A DNA stretch of 64,000 nucleotides from NCBI RefSeq assembly GCF_012273895.1, contig NC_052112.1:8036102-8100101 (forward strand), written 5' to 3'. Source of the stretch: Zerene cesonia (taxonomy: Eukaryota; Arthropoda; Insecta; Lepidoptera; Pieridae). The position numbers and the translations under genes were made by a program. The notes under the pieces are model-generated. The model did not search any database and was not told the origin of the DNA. It worked only from the letters and a program-made list of their open reading frames with translations. Shown piece by piece: positions 10,426-23,500 of the stretch (position 1 is the first letter of the stretch; every line of letters begins with the position of its first letter).

Positions 10426-12382
10426 GTAAGTTGTTACTAATAACATTATTTTTAATGTTTATTTACATAAAAAAAATAATATTAATTACTCTTCTACGTG
10501 TCTTTAAACCCGGAAGTGATATATAAATGTCCCGAGGATAATAATAACAATACAATTTATAAAACAAAGAGACAAATTGATGTAAAAAAAAAACTTTCCT
10601 ATCTATCATGCTATTATGCAAATGTATAATATTTTACAAATATAACAAAATGTTACTCGAATTGTGTGAAAAGCGTTCATTTTATAAGTATTTGTTCGAA
10701 ATAACGAGACGTGCGGCATCGTGTCGGCCCTAGTAACTCAACCGGTGTGTCTGTACGTGAGATCGGGCGCGAGTCGTGAAGGTCGGCCGCGAGCGGTGCG
10801 CAGTGGCCGGCACCGGGCGGCGAGGCGCGGGCAATAACCGCGAGCGTTCGATCATGGCCTCTGTCAATGCCAAACGCCCCACTCCGTCCTCATTTTTGCC
10901 GTCTGCGTCCGCGCAGCTCCGCGCCTCACCCCACCTCTCCCCCTCCCCTGCAGCAAACGCATGCGTAATATTTTATCACGTTGCCATAAAACATATGATT
11001 CACATAGTAAACAGATTTCCTTAGATAGCGAGATTCACGCCCGACCGATATGACTAATTAAATGTGTCAAATCAACAACTTTTATCGACGCTGTTTTTTT
11101 GTTTTTATAAGAAAAAATTGTTATTGATTGCATGTTTATGTATTTAAGTTTATCGCATTGAATTAAGAGGTTTAAATTTTTATCCTATGTTTAACACGCT
11201 TTTATTAGATTCACCTGTATGTGTGTATGTAACCATCTCCAGACTCGATTTTAACCAACTTCAAATGGACAGATTTCATTCAAACTTGCTACACTTATCA
11301 AGCATCAGTGACAATACTATAACTTCATGACTTTATCTTATTATACTGATTAAGTGCGCAGGATTAAATAATTCCCGATAATTTATACTCTGCATGAAAC
11401 AATTAGTTGATTCTATCGTTAAAGACAAAAAAATAATAAAAAATACGTTTTTAGATTTTTTAAACTATATTATCAAACCAGATTTCAGTTCTCGTTAATT
11501 CAAAGCAAAAAATTAGATTTTTAAGGTCTAATTTTAAAAGTTTTTTTTTATTAATAATCGAATCTCTTCTATATATGACAGCGGCGGACTTTAATTAAAA
11601 ACTTTTTAATTTTTTATTAGACATTAAAAACTTTTTAACGGATTTTAAGCGCGATTTATTCATTATATTATTAACCCAACATTTCGAACACTTTACAGCG
11701 AGCGTGGACACGGGGAGACAAAATTTAATTTCTAAATATATAATACTCGCGTAAAATTAAACACAAGAAAATACTAACGTGCAATTTGTATTTCAATCAC
11801 CTGTAAAGTGGATCATGCAGTGCTAATGTTTGCATTGATATTATTTCATTATATCTATGAATATTATTGTTTATATATTTCATTGGTTATTAACTAAAAT
11901 ACTCGCCACTATTGCTTCTTGTTGGTTGAACAACTCTATATGGTTAAAGAAATACAATTTGATAGATATTTTGCTGTTTGTTATCATTGAATATACACTA
12001 TGTACCTATTTTTGTAGATTTCTCAATAATTCTCTTCTTTTGTTTAAAAAAGTATGATTGAATATGACGTGCCTGTTTAAATTCACATATAGGCAGAATC
12101 CATAGATTACCAGGGAGAGTCGTTATAACAAATAGCAATAGTAGTTTAAAGACATACATATATCTTTATATACTATATACACATATATTTATATCATCGA
12201 CGGTACATAGCATTATTTTACCATAGTAGCACAATCCACAAAAGTTGATTTTTGTTTATACAGTAAAATTTTGCGTTTTGAAGTTGCATGTGTGGTTCAA
12301 TCGAGGTTCGTAGCATTGGACTCGATATCCTAAATCGGGATTCCGATACAATATACAATATTCATAGTACAATATGTTGCAG
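10426..12382 (+). other. Intron containing a CpG-rich island
   Basis: AT-rich apart from the island at 10680-10960, described separately. The remainder, including 11857-12057, holds only AT-driven short frames. Confidence 0.7.
10680..10960 (+). promoter_or_regulatory. CpG-rich island, possible internal promoter or enhancer
   Basis: About 280 bp are strongly GC- and CpG-rich, with many CGCG/GCGC runs, between AT-rich flanks, with a C-rich tract (about 10921-10955). An ATG at 10854 in good context (GATCATGG) opens a short frame, but no consensus donor follows in a usable phase, so I do not call an exon. The composition resembles that upstream of the 39818 start. It could be a promoter with a non-coding first exon, or an enhancer. 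Confidence 0.3.
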
Positions 12383-12587
12383 TCGCACGCCGGGGTCGCG
12401 GCAGCCGTCACCGGCGGAGGAGGAGGGCGGCGTGGGTGTGGGCGTGGGCCAGGCCGGCGTGCCGCACGTGGGCGTGCGCAACGGCGACGCGGGCGCGTTC
12501 CCGCTGCTGCCGCCGCACGCGCTGCCCGCGCACCAGCCGCAGCCGCTGCACCACCTGCCGCACCTGCAGCACCCGCAGCACCCGCAG
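12383..12587 (+). CDS. pum: Pumilio, RTPGSRQPSPAEE exon (residues 179-247)
   Basis: After the split Asn it reads RTPGSRQPSPAEEEGGVGVG, one of the most recognisable Pumilio N-terminal motifs. It continues with a Gly-Val stretch and then a His/Pro/Gln-rich tail (HQPQPLHHLPHLQHPQHPQ). It is extremely GC-rich at third codon positions, unlike the exon before it. The acceptor is TGTTGCAG. The donor CAG|GTACGC runs into a (GC)n(CA)n microsatellite. Phase 0 at the end. Confidence 0.93.
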
Positions 12588-13318
12588 GTACGCGCGCGCG
12601 CACACACATGGGACATTAATGTATATTATGTGGAAATAGAGGGTACTTTGAGTAACAAAACTATACAAAAAATTATAATCTGGATAAAAACTTTAAAATA
12701 TTGTAATACTATGACTAAGGTTGTAAAGGGAATGCGTGTCATGAGTATTGGTATTTTATCATGTCGAGCCAATTTAAACTTGTGATGTATTTAAATGTAT
12801 CTAATTTATAATTATTGAACCTTACTGTCTAGACTGTAGATGGAATGAACATCCATACATTAAATCCTTACCGATATTATAAATGCCGAAGAATATTCTT
12901 AAGTCTAGGTAGATTCTTTTTGTCCAGAGACAGCCGAAATTTAATTAAAACTAGCTCAGTTTAGATAGAGTTCAGTGATTATAATACATAATGTGGCATC
13001 TAAAAATTGTAAAGAACATTGGATTCAAGAAATTGTGAACCATAAAATGCTGCTTTTTCTCTTTAAAGTTTCGCGCATCTTTTCGAGAAGCTTGGGTAAA
13101 GGAAATTATCGACATAATACATAACTGCGACCCATTAAAATTTAGTGAAATGAATATTGACTGTTAAATTGCAAGATAATGTTTAAAGATCACAATTTTT
13201 TAACAGTTTGCAATCTCACAAATGAGATTATAGATTAACACTGTTAACAATCTTATGGAGACATATAGGATAAAATTTAAGACATTAAATTATCTAAATT
13301 GTATTATTTTTCTTCCAG
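12588..13318 (+). other. Intron
   Basis: 731 nt. It begins with an alternating GC/CA dinucleotide tract (12588-12608), then AT-rich sequence, ending in a good pyrimidine tract and TTCTTCCAG. Nothing else is seen. Confidence 0.8.
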
Positions 13319-13391
13319 CACCACCCGGGAATGTTGGGGGTAGCTCCACTTCAAGGACTGCCACATCCACAACACCCTCAAATACATCCTG
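13319..13391 (+). CDS. pum: Pumilio, small His/Pro-rich exon (residues 248-272)
   Basis: It encodes HHPGMLGVAPLQGLPHPQHP and QIHP with a split Gly. Low complexity continues the His/Gln/Pro run of the preceding exon. The acceptor is TTCTTCCAG and the donor is CTG|GTAAGT. Codon usage is AT-leaning, in contrast with the exon upstream. Confidence 0.88.
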
Positions 13392-13501
13392 GTAAGTAAC
13401 AATATAAGATGGAATTAGCAAGTACCAATTTAATTATCTTTTAGAAACAACTTTTTAAATTGATCAGTTGCTAGAAGTGATCAAAAATATTATTATTTCA
13501 G

Positions 13502-13602
13502 GCATGACATTGAACGATTCCATGAATCAACACATTGAACTTGTTCTTCAAATGGAGCAACATCCTCAATTCGACAACAACAGCTTTGCCAATACGCAGC
13601 AG
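13502..13602 (+). CDS. pum: Pumilio, linker exon (residues 272-305)
   Basis: It encodes GMTLNDSMNQHIELVLQMEQ then HPQFDNNSFANTQQ. The acceptor is ATTATTTCAG and the donor is CAG|GTGAGG, ending in phase 0. The frame is fixed by both neighbours. I do not recognise a named motif here. Confidence 0.87.
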
Positions 13603-14021
13603 GTGAGGGTTTGACATGAGTACTTTTTCCGTTTGTTTATTACTCTATAGTTTATGTTATTCTATGGCATCGTAGTATATATGGCTTGAATGTTCTTTAT
13701 AATTTTTTGTTTAAACTAATGTGGATTTAAAGTCATCAATAAAGTAAAGCCATAAATTAATCTAAATGAGATGTAGATAGGAAGCCAACATATTATGTTG
13801 AATATATAATATAAATTCTAAGTGTAACTATGGTAAAATAAAATTGACTTAAACAATCCAATCTCGTCCCGCTTATATTTCGATGAAGAAGCGGCTCGAA
13901 TTTTTCAAAGTTTAATTAAATCAATACCACCGATTAACAATCAATCAATAAAAAAAATAAAAGTGTACACATAAGTAAAACGCTAACGATTTGGTGCGTA
14001 ACAAAACGGTCGTTGTTGCAG
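13603..14021 (+). other. Intron
   Basis: 419-nt AT-rich intron ending GTTGTTGCAG. No other signal is seen. Confidence 0.8.
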
Positions 14022-14168
14022 TACGCGGGCGGCGTGGGCGGAGTGGGCGGCGTGGGCGGCGTGGGCGCGGTGGGCGGCGGCAGCGGCGGCGCCGCGCTCG
14101 TCAACGGCGCCGCCGTCGGCCCGCCCGCGCCCGACTCGGCGCAGCACCACCAGCCCTTCGACGTGCAG
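14022..14168 (+). CDS. pum: Pumilio, Gly-Val repeat exon ending QPFDVQ (residues 306-354)
   Basis: It opens YAGGVGGVGGVGGVGAVGGG, encoded by near-perfect GGCGTG repeats. It then runs through an Ala/Gly/Pro segment to HHQPFDVQ. The FDVQ end joins QLFRSQ at 54201 to give FDVQQLFRSQ, matching the fly sequence around its FDVQQLFRSQ and the human LFDYNSQQQLFQ. This match fixes both the exon order and the boundary across the 40-kb intron. The donor is CAG|GTGCGT. Confidence 0.92.
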
Positions 14169-14406
14169 GTGCGTGCGCACCCGCTTGCCATTGTCCTACC
14201 CTTTTACGACTAGACTCGCCGTCTCCTCTTAAAAGCCCGTCGACAGATGTTTGTGCGACAGCAGCCACTTTCGATCTTCGAAGTCTATTTTGGGACTAAT
14301 TAGAAAAACAAAAATTTGATTCGAGGCGATTTTTGCCAGTGACCGTGAGTCTAGTTCTTTATTGTATGTCAGTGACCCAATAACAATATTTTTATGTCAG
14401 AGTGTG

Positions 14407-14474
14407 GTCCACGGAGGGGCGGTAATGGCTCACCATCAGCATCTGATGGTAAGGCAACACCACCGTCCGTGAAC
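14407..14474. repeat. Fold-back of two Lepidopteran repeat ends
   Basis: 14407-14439 (...GGTAATGGCTCACCATCAG) and 14443-14474 (CTGATGGTAAGGCAACACCA...) form an imperfect inverted repeat around CAT. The innermost ACCATCAG/CTGATGGT pairs perfectly. Each arm resembles the 'cctgatggtaagcgatcacc' end seen at 15288, 16600 and 43200, so it looks like two head-to-head copies. An in-phase exon-like segment (14401-14448) overlaps it. Confidence 0.6.
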
Positions 14475-15260
14475 GTTTTTGTTTTTATGTGACTAATTTC
14501 AACGTTGGCGAAAAAGGTCTTTACGTTTTAACACGGACGCGTTAAAAGACAAAGGTTCATGTTGCTAGAGATATTCTCTTTTAACTGCAATCCCACACAT
14601 ACATCTCGTTGCGTCTTACGTTTACAGATGAATAGCGACGCTTGAAATGACGCCGTCGCTCACACAGATTAAATTGTGCGTTACAATTTTCAAATTTAGA
14701 AGCATTTGCATTGTTGTTTGAGGTGCATATATGTATAATCGATAGGTAATAGATGTTTTGATTTTAGTCACTTCACATCTGAACTGGGACTACCATCCCA
14801 CGTGAGTGTTTATGGTCTGATGTAGGAACTACGGGAGTAATCTGCAGATAATAATATGTTCTTTTGAATCGTCCTGTTATACTTATTTCATATTAGGGTC
14901 CTTAACACAAGATTGTACCATAACTTTTGGTAAATTTTGGTATACAATCGAGCAACTTCAAGCCCCTCAATGTGTAGGCCTCGGGTTTCTTTATGTATTT
15001 TACTACATATGAACTATTCACATCCCTCAGTGAACATAATGTTTTAATTTCTGTTTTGGTTGGGTGTATTTCATAAAAGCTTGGTCTTATATTGCACAAG
15101 CAATATATGACCAATATCAATATGAAAACAAAAATTAACCATGATATTATGTTTAGGTTACGTTATCGCAAAAATTAAGCGGCCTAATTCGAGGCTAAAA
15201 AATTTCGGTACTATGACCGTATATAATCCGTACATAATGATCTGATTTATTTATGTAATA

Positions 15261-15430
15261 GCAGGCAACTGATCTGGTGGTTCGCCTGATAGTAAGTGAT
15301 CACCGCCGCCCGTGAACATTCGTAGGGCCGCTGCAAGTCGTTGCCCAGTTTTAACGGGCAAAGGATAGGATTGATGACGAGAAAAAAAAAGGAGTGAACT
15401 TGACAGGGTGCAGAAAACGATATGGGCCAG
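15261..15430 (-). repeat. Lepidopteran SINE/LINE-end repeat, truncated copy
   Basis: It contains GGTTCGCCTGATAGTAAGTG ATCACCGCC and then a region ending near TATGGGCCAG. The same blocks appear in reverse order and orientation in the copy at 16328-16650, so I place it on the opposite strand. Confidence 0.65.
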
Positions 15431-16327
15431 AATTGTATGACTAAAGTTACTTAATGTGTACAGTATTCTTCTGTGGTTCAAGCAATATTTTATTTTTTTT
15501 GTATTTAAAGAAAATCATTTAAATACAGAACTCGAATAACTGTCTAATGCTTTGTCGCCTTTATAGGGTTTGGTTACTATTTTTAATAGTGGTCAGCATC
15601 ATTAAGCAGTTCACTATTCATTGGCATAGTGAGAATTGTTTGAAGCAGATTGACTTCGAACTCCAAAAGCAAAAAACTCCACTTATATCGAGAAAGTGCG
15701 ATTATTTTTTCAATCATATCATACAATATATAAAATATATTACTTGATCCTCAGAGCCTTGGATCAATGATACCAATTCGATAATGGGTCACGTACAAAA
15801 TTGAAGCTAAACTCTATCTGCCACATATTTGTTTTAACACAGTTAAAACTCAATGCAATAAATGACAACCATGACAGCTAGTAATAAATCGCAAAAATAT
15901 CTATACCATAGCCTAATAATCTATACATGATACAGTCGCTCAACGCAGACGAATTTCTTTACAAAAATTTCTCAGCACGAGTAGAAGTAGTACCATTTTT
16001 ACAACGTAATAACCCAACTTAATCTACATGTACATTTATAATTACATAGTTTAAACATAAGATATCTATGGTTCCTAAAAATCATGGCGTATATAGCTCG
16101 GGCTCGTTTGGCCCAACTATTAAAGCTTGTGTAATGTAATGACTAACCTCACCCTAAGATATTCTGAATTCTACAATAAAAAAATTGTTTTTTTTTTTAG
16201 TTCCTTTTTCTCTATTTTTTATAGATGCATATATATTTTTATTTATTTTATTATTCTATTATATATATTTTATAATATATATGTACATGTTTTTAACCTA
16301 TTTATGTATACAATATTTATATGGTAT

Positions 16328-16650
16328 GTGGTAGTCGAGCACGCTTCGGCACGAATTGGGCCAGCTCGCACCGGGGAAGAACCACACCCCCACAGAAGAC
16401 CGGCGTGAAATAGCATTCTGCTTTGTTTCGTTCGGTGAGTGGGGGTGCAAGAGGCCCATATCCTTTTCCTTACCCTTCCCAGTCCTTTCCTTTATTCCTA
16501 TCGCCAATCCTTTCTTAATCCCAAAAAGTCGGCAATCCATTTGTAGAGGCGTAAGGTCTGCAACGGACCTTATGCCTCTCCAAATGTTCATGGGCGGTGG
16601 TAGTGCTTACCATCAGGCGTCCCACTAGCTCCATTGCCGACTGTAACATT
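16328..16650 (+). repeat. Lepidopteran SINE-like repeat, long copy
   Basis: It begins GGGCCAGCTCGCACCGGGGA near its left end, followed by an ACCGGCGTGAAATAGCA block. It ends with the GGGCGGTGGTAGTGCTTACC ATCAGGCG motif and an A-rich tail. It is not coding: open frames through it are repeat-derived. This is a widespread dispersed family in moths and butterflies, by recollection. Confidence 0.7.
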
Positions 16651-19600
16651 TAAAAAAATATATATATGTATGTTTTTTAATACGTATTTATCACTCTTTA
16701 TATTTATCAGACATGTATCTGTTAAGAGAATTCCGTTTTTTACGACGCCTTCTCTCTTACTTCGCAGCTTTTGCTTTGCTTTGGTGTGTGGTGGTTGTCT
16801 GGTAGAAATCGCTCAATAGCGATAAGACCGCCTTCTGAACCTCAACTTCTTGTGCTGTATTTATTCTCAATTCTTTGTGTAAAATAAAGAATTTTTATTA
16901 TTATTAATCCTTGGATGAAACTACGCAATTTCTTGTACGTTATATTAAAATTAATGTAAAGTGCTACAACATCGTTAGCATTATTTATATTTATGTTAAT
17001 TGGAAGAGTAGATCTTTTTATATTATATATAATATATTTGTACAGTAGCAATATATGTATTAATATTACTAATAAAAAAAATATATATTTAGACCTCCTT
17101 GCTATCTTGATCTACTTTACGTACAAGTACAAGTGCATGCGCAAGAAACTTTTGTATCCGTTGGCTTGTGAATTATTGGAAATCTGTGAACTTTATGATA
17201 CGATTAAACAAAATTGATCTTTCGTGGATAAATATCAGGGTTTAGAAATACATTATGTCATATACCGAATTACCATATTTTATACTTTAAGAAGCAGTGG
17301 TAGCAGCTACATATGTACCATAGAACGTATCAAACGTACTTAAATGCAGGGCGATTATTGAAAAAGTTGAAACATTATTTATTAAATTACATATTATATA
17401 TTATTATTTCTGCGATAAAAAAACTGCTTTTGCAATTACGATAAATTTTTATTTATCCTATAATAGCGTGCAACTGTTTGTCACATTTAAGAAAAAATGA
17501 CCGGATACAGCGTGTGATGCTCGCCCGTCTCTCACATCCCCCTTTCAGACTCTTCAAATTTTCAAAAACAATATATGAATAATTAAATACTATTTATCGA
17601 CGAAAAGGAATTTATTATTTCTTTTACGTTGATTCCTGGAACCATTTTTACTTCTTTGTTATACTTCTTATTGTATTCCCACTGATTGAGTGGGTCAAGA
17701 TTCTTCTTGCATGTTCTTACTTGTGCTTTAAGTTCATACTTACTCATTTTTAAAGTCTACTATAAAATTTACGAATATGTTTATGATATGAAATTTAATA
17801 ATTGTTATTTTATGTTATTCTAATTATGTACAATCCTTTCAGGACCGTAAGTGCCCCCTGGGGGTCTAGATCGAATTATTATTTTTTTACATAGATACTT
17901 TGATGCTTTATTGTGTAAACTGCCGGTTACGCTCGCGCGCACTTTAATTTTACCCATTTCGAAACTTACCACTGAGACCTAAACATGAAATTTCCTAATA
18001 TTTTTTCCCATCAGGTTACTACTATAAATCAAAGTGAATATAAACCTGTAGAATAGTTAAATAGCGTAGAAATGTAACAGGCAGATAGGAAAAAAATCTT
18101 ACGCTATGTTTGTTTATATGTTATTACATTGGGAGTAGCATTTCTCAGAGGATCCAATTTTATTTAATGGATGTTAGGGCGGAATTAGTAGAAGCTTATA
18201 TTCAAGTCTGTGGGGTAGCCACCCCGCGGCTGCTATTAAAAAAAATTGTTTTACACTTCCTAAACTAGCAATCCTAGAGAAAATTGACAACGCATCCTTT
18301 ACTAGACGAGCTTTGTAAGTAGCTAAAATAAAACGAATTTCGATTTTTATTAAAGAAATTATTCATCCGTCATAATAAACCTATCTATATTTAATCCCGG
18401 AATGAATACTTAGAACCTTTGAAGCTAATCCACTTATTAGATGCAGAGCAAGGGATAGTATTTGTCAATAATATAAATTTAATTTAGACTAAGGCATCTG
18501 AGGACACCTGTTTTCTATATCAGCGTGTACAAGTAACAGAGCTTTAGTGTTTAAAATTAATATCACGTCGAGTCATTGCCCAACCTAATTGCAGATGCAA
18601 AGCGTAAGCATTTAGTCTTGTGTGTAATTCTTCGTACTAGCGGTAATGTGTAATAGGTTAAAATAAGATAAAATTTGTTCTGTCAAGTAGATGTGTGCGC
18701 AATTTCTTATTTTATATCAAATCTTATTAATTAGAGTAAATAAATGAAAATTTTAAGTAATTTTTAATTTATTAACATAATATTTATAAAGTTACATACC
18801 ACATTTTAACAAAATTTCTTGTGACAATGATGACAACGAAACTGATATCTGTAATCGTAACATTTGTTTGTACGATATCTGTTCATTCATACATATTACC
18901 ATCTGAATTGCTTGCTTCATTGTTTTCTCTTTAATTATAGAAACTGTTAAAATTATAAAATTGTGTGTTACTGAATTTTCTGCTTATGTTCCTTTTATAC
19001 GTTTGTTTATTATGGAAAAAGATAAAGCTTCTTTTTTTTGCATTCTTACAAAAAAAATACGAATATAATAGAATGCGAAACCAAAAGTCATCGACGCCCA
19101 TTAACATCGAGCACATAACCAACAGAGAAGAAATGCTTGCCATTTTCCTTAGAAACAAACACATCAGTGTTTTGTCACTTATAATTGACATGTATGTTTT
19201 GTCCAAATCAACGTAACAGTATAGAATAAATAAAAATTGGATGTCTCAGATTATTTTCTTAATGTAATCGCCTAAGTGAATTGTTTTATTCGGTTATGTG
19301 GAATAAATAGTAAAAAGTCGAGTTACAAAAGGCGGTATAGCATTTTATTGGTAACGATTACTTACTTTTTTTTTCTACTATTCGCCATATTAATGTTATA
19401 TTCTATTATTGTAATTAGCTTTACGCTTTAACAATCATACTGTGATTTATCGATACACATTGGGATTAGTAAAGAAGAACATATTAACAAACCCAATGGT
19501 TTTCTGACAGTGTATATAAAACGAATGTCGAACGAAAGCGAATGTTTTAAAGAAACTTGTTGTAAAATTATCTTGATTGATGATTGTCTCCCCAGTTATC

Positions 19601-20519
19601 ACTTTTAATCGAAACCCTGGCTTAGATGTTATTTTATTAAAAAGTAACATTACATTAAAATCAAAACAGTTTCTATGAAATCCAGACCTCCAGGTAGCAC
19701 GTACGTGGACGTAGTATGTAAGTATATTATGCCCATGCCAGCTAATTCCTATTTTTGTAATGAGATTTTAATATAATATTTTTTTCTACATATAAAACAA
19801 GCTGTCTATATCTCCTTGTGTTTGCTTAGATCTATTAAACTACGCAACGTATTTTGATGCGGTGATGGTGAATAAACATGCATCTTATATAGTAGAGAAA
19901 TACTGATAATTGACCTAGGCTTTTAATGAATTTTCGTAAATAAACACTTTTTTGCCAGAAATATCATTATTTCTAATAATAAAAAGTTTTATATAAATAG
20001 TAAGTGCTTTACGAAGCGATTCTAAGCAATACAGTATTAATACTTATCCAATGACTGTATTTCCAACATCTTGATTGGCAAAATCGTTGAAGTTCATTCA
20101 TGTCATTTATGATATGTAGGTAGTTCATATACGAGTAAATAATTTACCAAGACTCATTTCAGTATATGTGCCACTGCCAATATCGAATGAAGTACAAAAT
20201 ATATAAAAAAATATTTTGTTTTATCTTAAGGAGATATTAAAATCATGTGTTTAGCCGAGATAGATATCTTTATATATCGTACAACGCCACTTATTTTTTA
20301 TTTTGCTATAAATTAAATCCTGTTCAAATCACTAATTCTGCTTTTAAGAGGTCCCAAAAAATTGGCACAATAATTACTGTCTATTTTTCATAATGATTCA
20401 TTAAAAACGTAATATCGACAAATTTAATACATAGTAAAAAACCTATTCTTCTTAATTTATTTAAAAATTAATAAATACATCAAAAAGAGATCTGGGTATT
20501 TCACTTACTAATTTATACA

Positions 20520-23500
20520 CAGACAGATGGGGTTGGGATAACCCCGGTTTTTGTTTATTGCCATCGCTCTGACAGTGTCGTTAACATTTGCTTTTCGTGG
20601 GCACGCATAGAAACCTGAATAATTATTAAGTAGCTTGAAAGTAGGTAGAGGTTGTTATATTTACGTAACGCGCAATATAACTCGTCGAGGCGCTGAACTC
20701 GTAGCCACTTTACACGGGTACATTCATGCATGTAGGTGATGTTACCGTTAGTGTTATGTAGGAACCGACGCGTGCTTTTAACGAGTGACTATCTCCGGCG
20801 CTGTTCTCATGGCGCGTCGACTAGGAAGCAATAAGCGTACGCCCTAACTGCGCACACCATTACCGATTGTAACCGCGCAAATATGAGATACAATCTGCCT
20901 GGATCGAGGCGGCGAGGCGGCTATAAAGCCTTATCGAATCGTCGTCTTGAAACTGCCGAACCAATGCTTTCGCAACGCTTTTGTACCGATTTGATTGATT
21001 TTCTACGATGTCAACATTTTTTTTACAATAAAACGAATTTGTTACCCAATTTTATTTTTCTTTACAACTAGTCCAAATAGACAATTTTAAAAATCTCGTT
21101 TGTTCCCATGGAATCGTTCGTAACAAGATGTTGTTTACGCAACTCTTTATCATAGTCACATTTAATGAGCTGTAATGATCATTCATATTAATTCAAGTTC
21201 AAGTTCAAGTTATATGTTCATAATTATTGTCAAATTAATGTATTAACGAAGTTAATACCTCTTATATATAATTAGGGCCATAATTTAACGACATTTATGA
21301 AAAGGATATTGAATTATTAGATAATTCTTGAACATATAGTGTTATTGAAAAGTATTGATTTCCTTGATATAAATAATCGTACAAAACTTATATATGACCT
21401 CATATTGTTTTTTGTATAATATAGTATTGTAAAAGACAATAGCATAGTAAAAGAAGCATCAAAAATATATTAAAAAATATCAAATTTGTTGCGTACCGGG
21501 GAAATTTTATAATATTGTAAACAAAAATGTATTTTCTTTTGTACGACGAACTGATATGACCAAAAGAAGGAGGTGGTTGGAACTGTTTTATTCTGTTTCA
21601 TACGCAGCGTTCGCATAAACAAGTAGCGCATGCATAAAAGGTGAACGAACTTATGACAATGTCATGTTGTAACTTGGGACATGCTCCGATTTGCGAATCG
21701 TGTGAAACTTACATTATGCGATTATCTAGCTAATGTTAATATTATTAAAACAATGGGCTTAAATAGCCCATATTTACATACACATTTATGTGTGAGTTGA
21801 TAATATAATAAGTATATTTTTAGTGAATGAATTATCAAATAATTATTGTTAAATTCGCGTTCAAATATCCCAATATCCCTATCATTCATCTTTGCCTGGA
21901 AGAGATAAAATTTGAAAATGGGGCCGTTTTTAGACACGTATTCTAATTACTGTTTATGTTTTTTTCAATTTAATTTCGCTTGCCCAATAAAAAATTAATG
22001 AATCCATATAAAAGGAACGTGTTTAATTTATATTATTTTTTTTAAATTAAAGGTTGTCGTATTTTGCTATATAAATATAATGTAATAGTATGATCGATAC
22101 CCACATATAACTATAAAAAAGGAATTTTTGAATACGAGGGGTGGTCGTGTAATTTCTAAATTCGTGTACATCTATACATAATTAACGGATGTTCACTTGA
22201 CTATTCATTACTGGCAATTAATTCCCGCGGGCTGTGCGCGCGGCGCCGAGATCGACCTCGTGGGAAATTAAACTGTGCTCGGCCCGTCTTGCGCCGCCTC
22301 CGTCTCTCGCCTCTCGCCCTCCCTCTACTTGCACACATATGAAACACTTTCTCTTGAGCATTTTCACATTTTTCTCCAAGTGCATTCGCAATAGCGAAAC
22401 AAGAACGTTTAATTTGTGAACCACAAAGATACATTTATAAGGGAAAAGGCCATTGTCTCTAGAATTAATTGCAACTCTCTTTTGTTATACTGTGCGTAAC
22501 GCATGCCACACTTTATTAAATAATCAAGAGGGTATTGAAATTAGTCTGCCCCCGCTGCGAGCCAACTGTGAGTGGCTCATCAAATATGGAGCCGTAATCA
22601 GTATGGTGTTGTGTGCTCACAAAGTCCTCTACGCTTTGGTATCAAACAAACAACAAAGGACATTCAGTTTTCGTGAATATGTCCTAGGAAGATGACTAAC
22701 AACGTAATGGTTGGGTAAATACTATTGCTTAACTCGATATTTTTGGTCGCATTTTTTACCTTTGTAATAAAAACTCCTTAATTTTACTTGAATAGTTGTA
22801 AAACTAGAATTACGTTATTGAGCCGCTTTCTTTTTTCTTTGGCGGAAGGAGCGCACAGAATTATGTTGCAATCGAAGTTACCGCGAATCGGATCGGAATC
22901 GCTCAGCCGCGCCCGATTGCGCCGATACGCATGGATTACTGCGGAGAAATTCAGGTATAGCGGCACTGTTCTTAACGGCTTGCAAAATTTTTCGTGAGTT
23001 AATTGCCTTAACCCAACGACTTATTCTCGACCTAATTATTAAGAAGAACTCTTGAAAAACTTACTTTATATATGTATTTAGGTAATATGTGTATCTACTA
23101 TATATTTGTGTACCAGGGTAAATTTCTCTGATGTTTTTTGAAGTAAAGTAAGAAATACATGTGGCGATTTGTGTTGGTAAAACTAGGGTTGAATAATTAC
23201 CCATTTTATGAGTACGAGAACAATAAAATTGTACGTTAATGGATACGAGAACGAAGCGACGCTGGCTTCGTACAGTGGTGTTTGCTCAAAGAAAATCTCA
23301 CTAAGCCCGAGGGCGCTCAGCTTAAGCTGTCCGCGTCGTCCGGACCGCGGTTATGAGATTATTCTCGCTTTGACGAACCAACGCGGCTGCATACACCAGG
23401 GTGCACTTTAAGGTTCACTACTCTTTTGAAATTACTAATTTACTGTTTAACTCTTCTTTCATTCAGAGATAAAAATAAGTCATATTAATCTATCTAACAT

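Noticed and set aside
12256..12785. Six overlapping open frames on both strands around 12383-12587
   Set aside because: Only the frame reading RTPGSRQPSPAEE splices in phase with its neighbours. The rest are GC-driven shadows.
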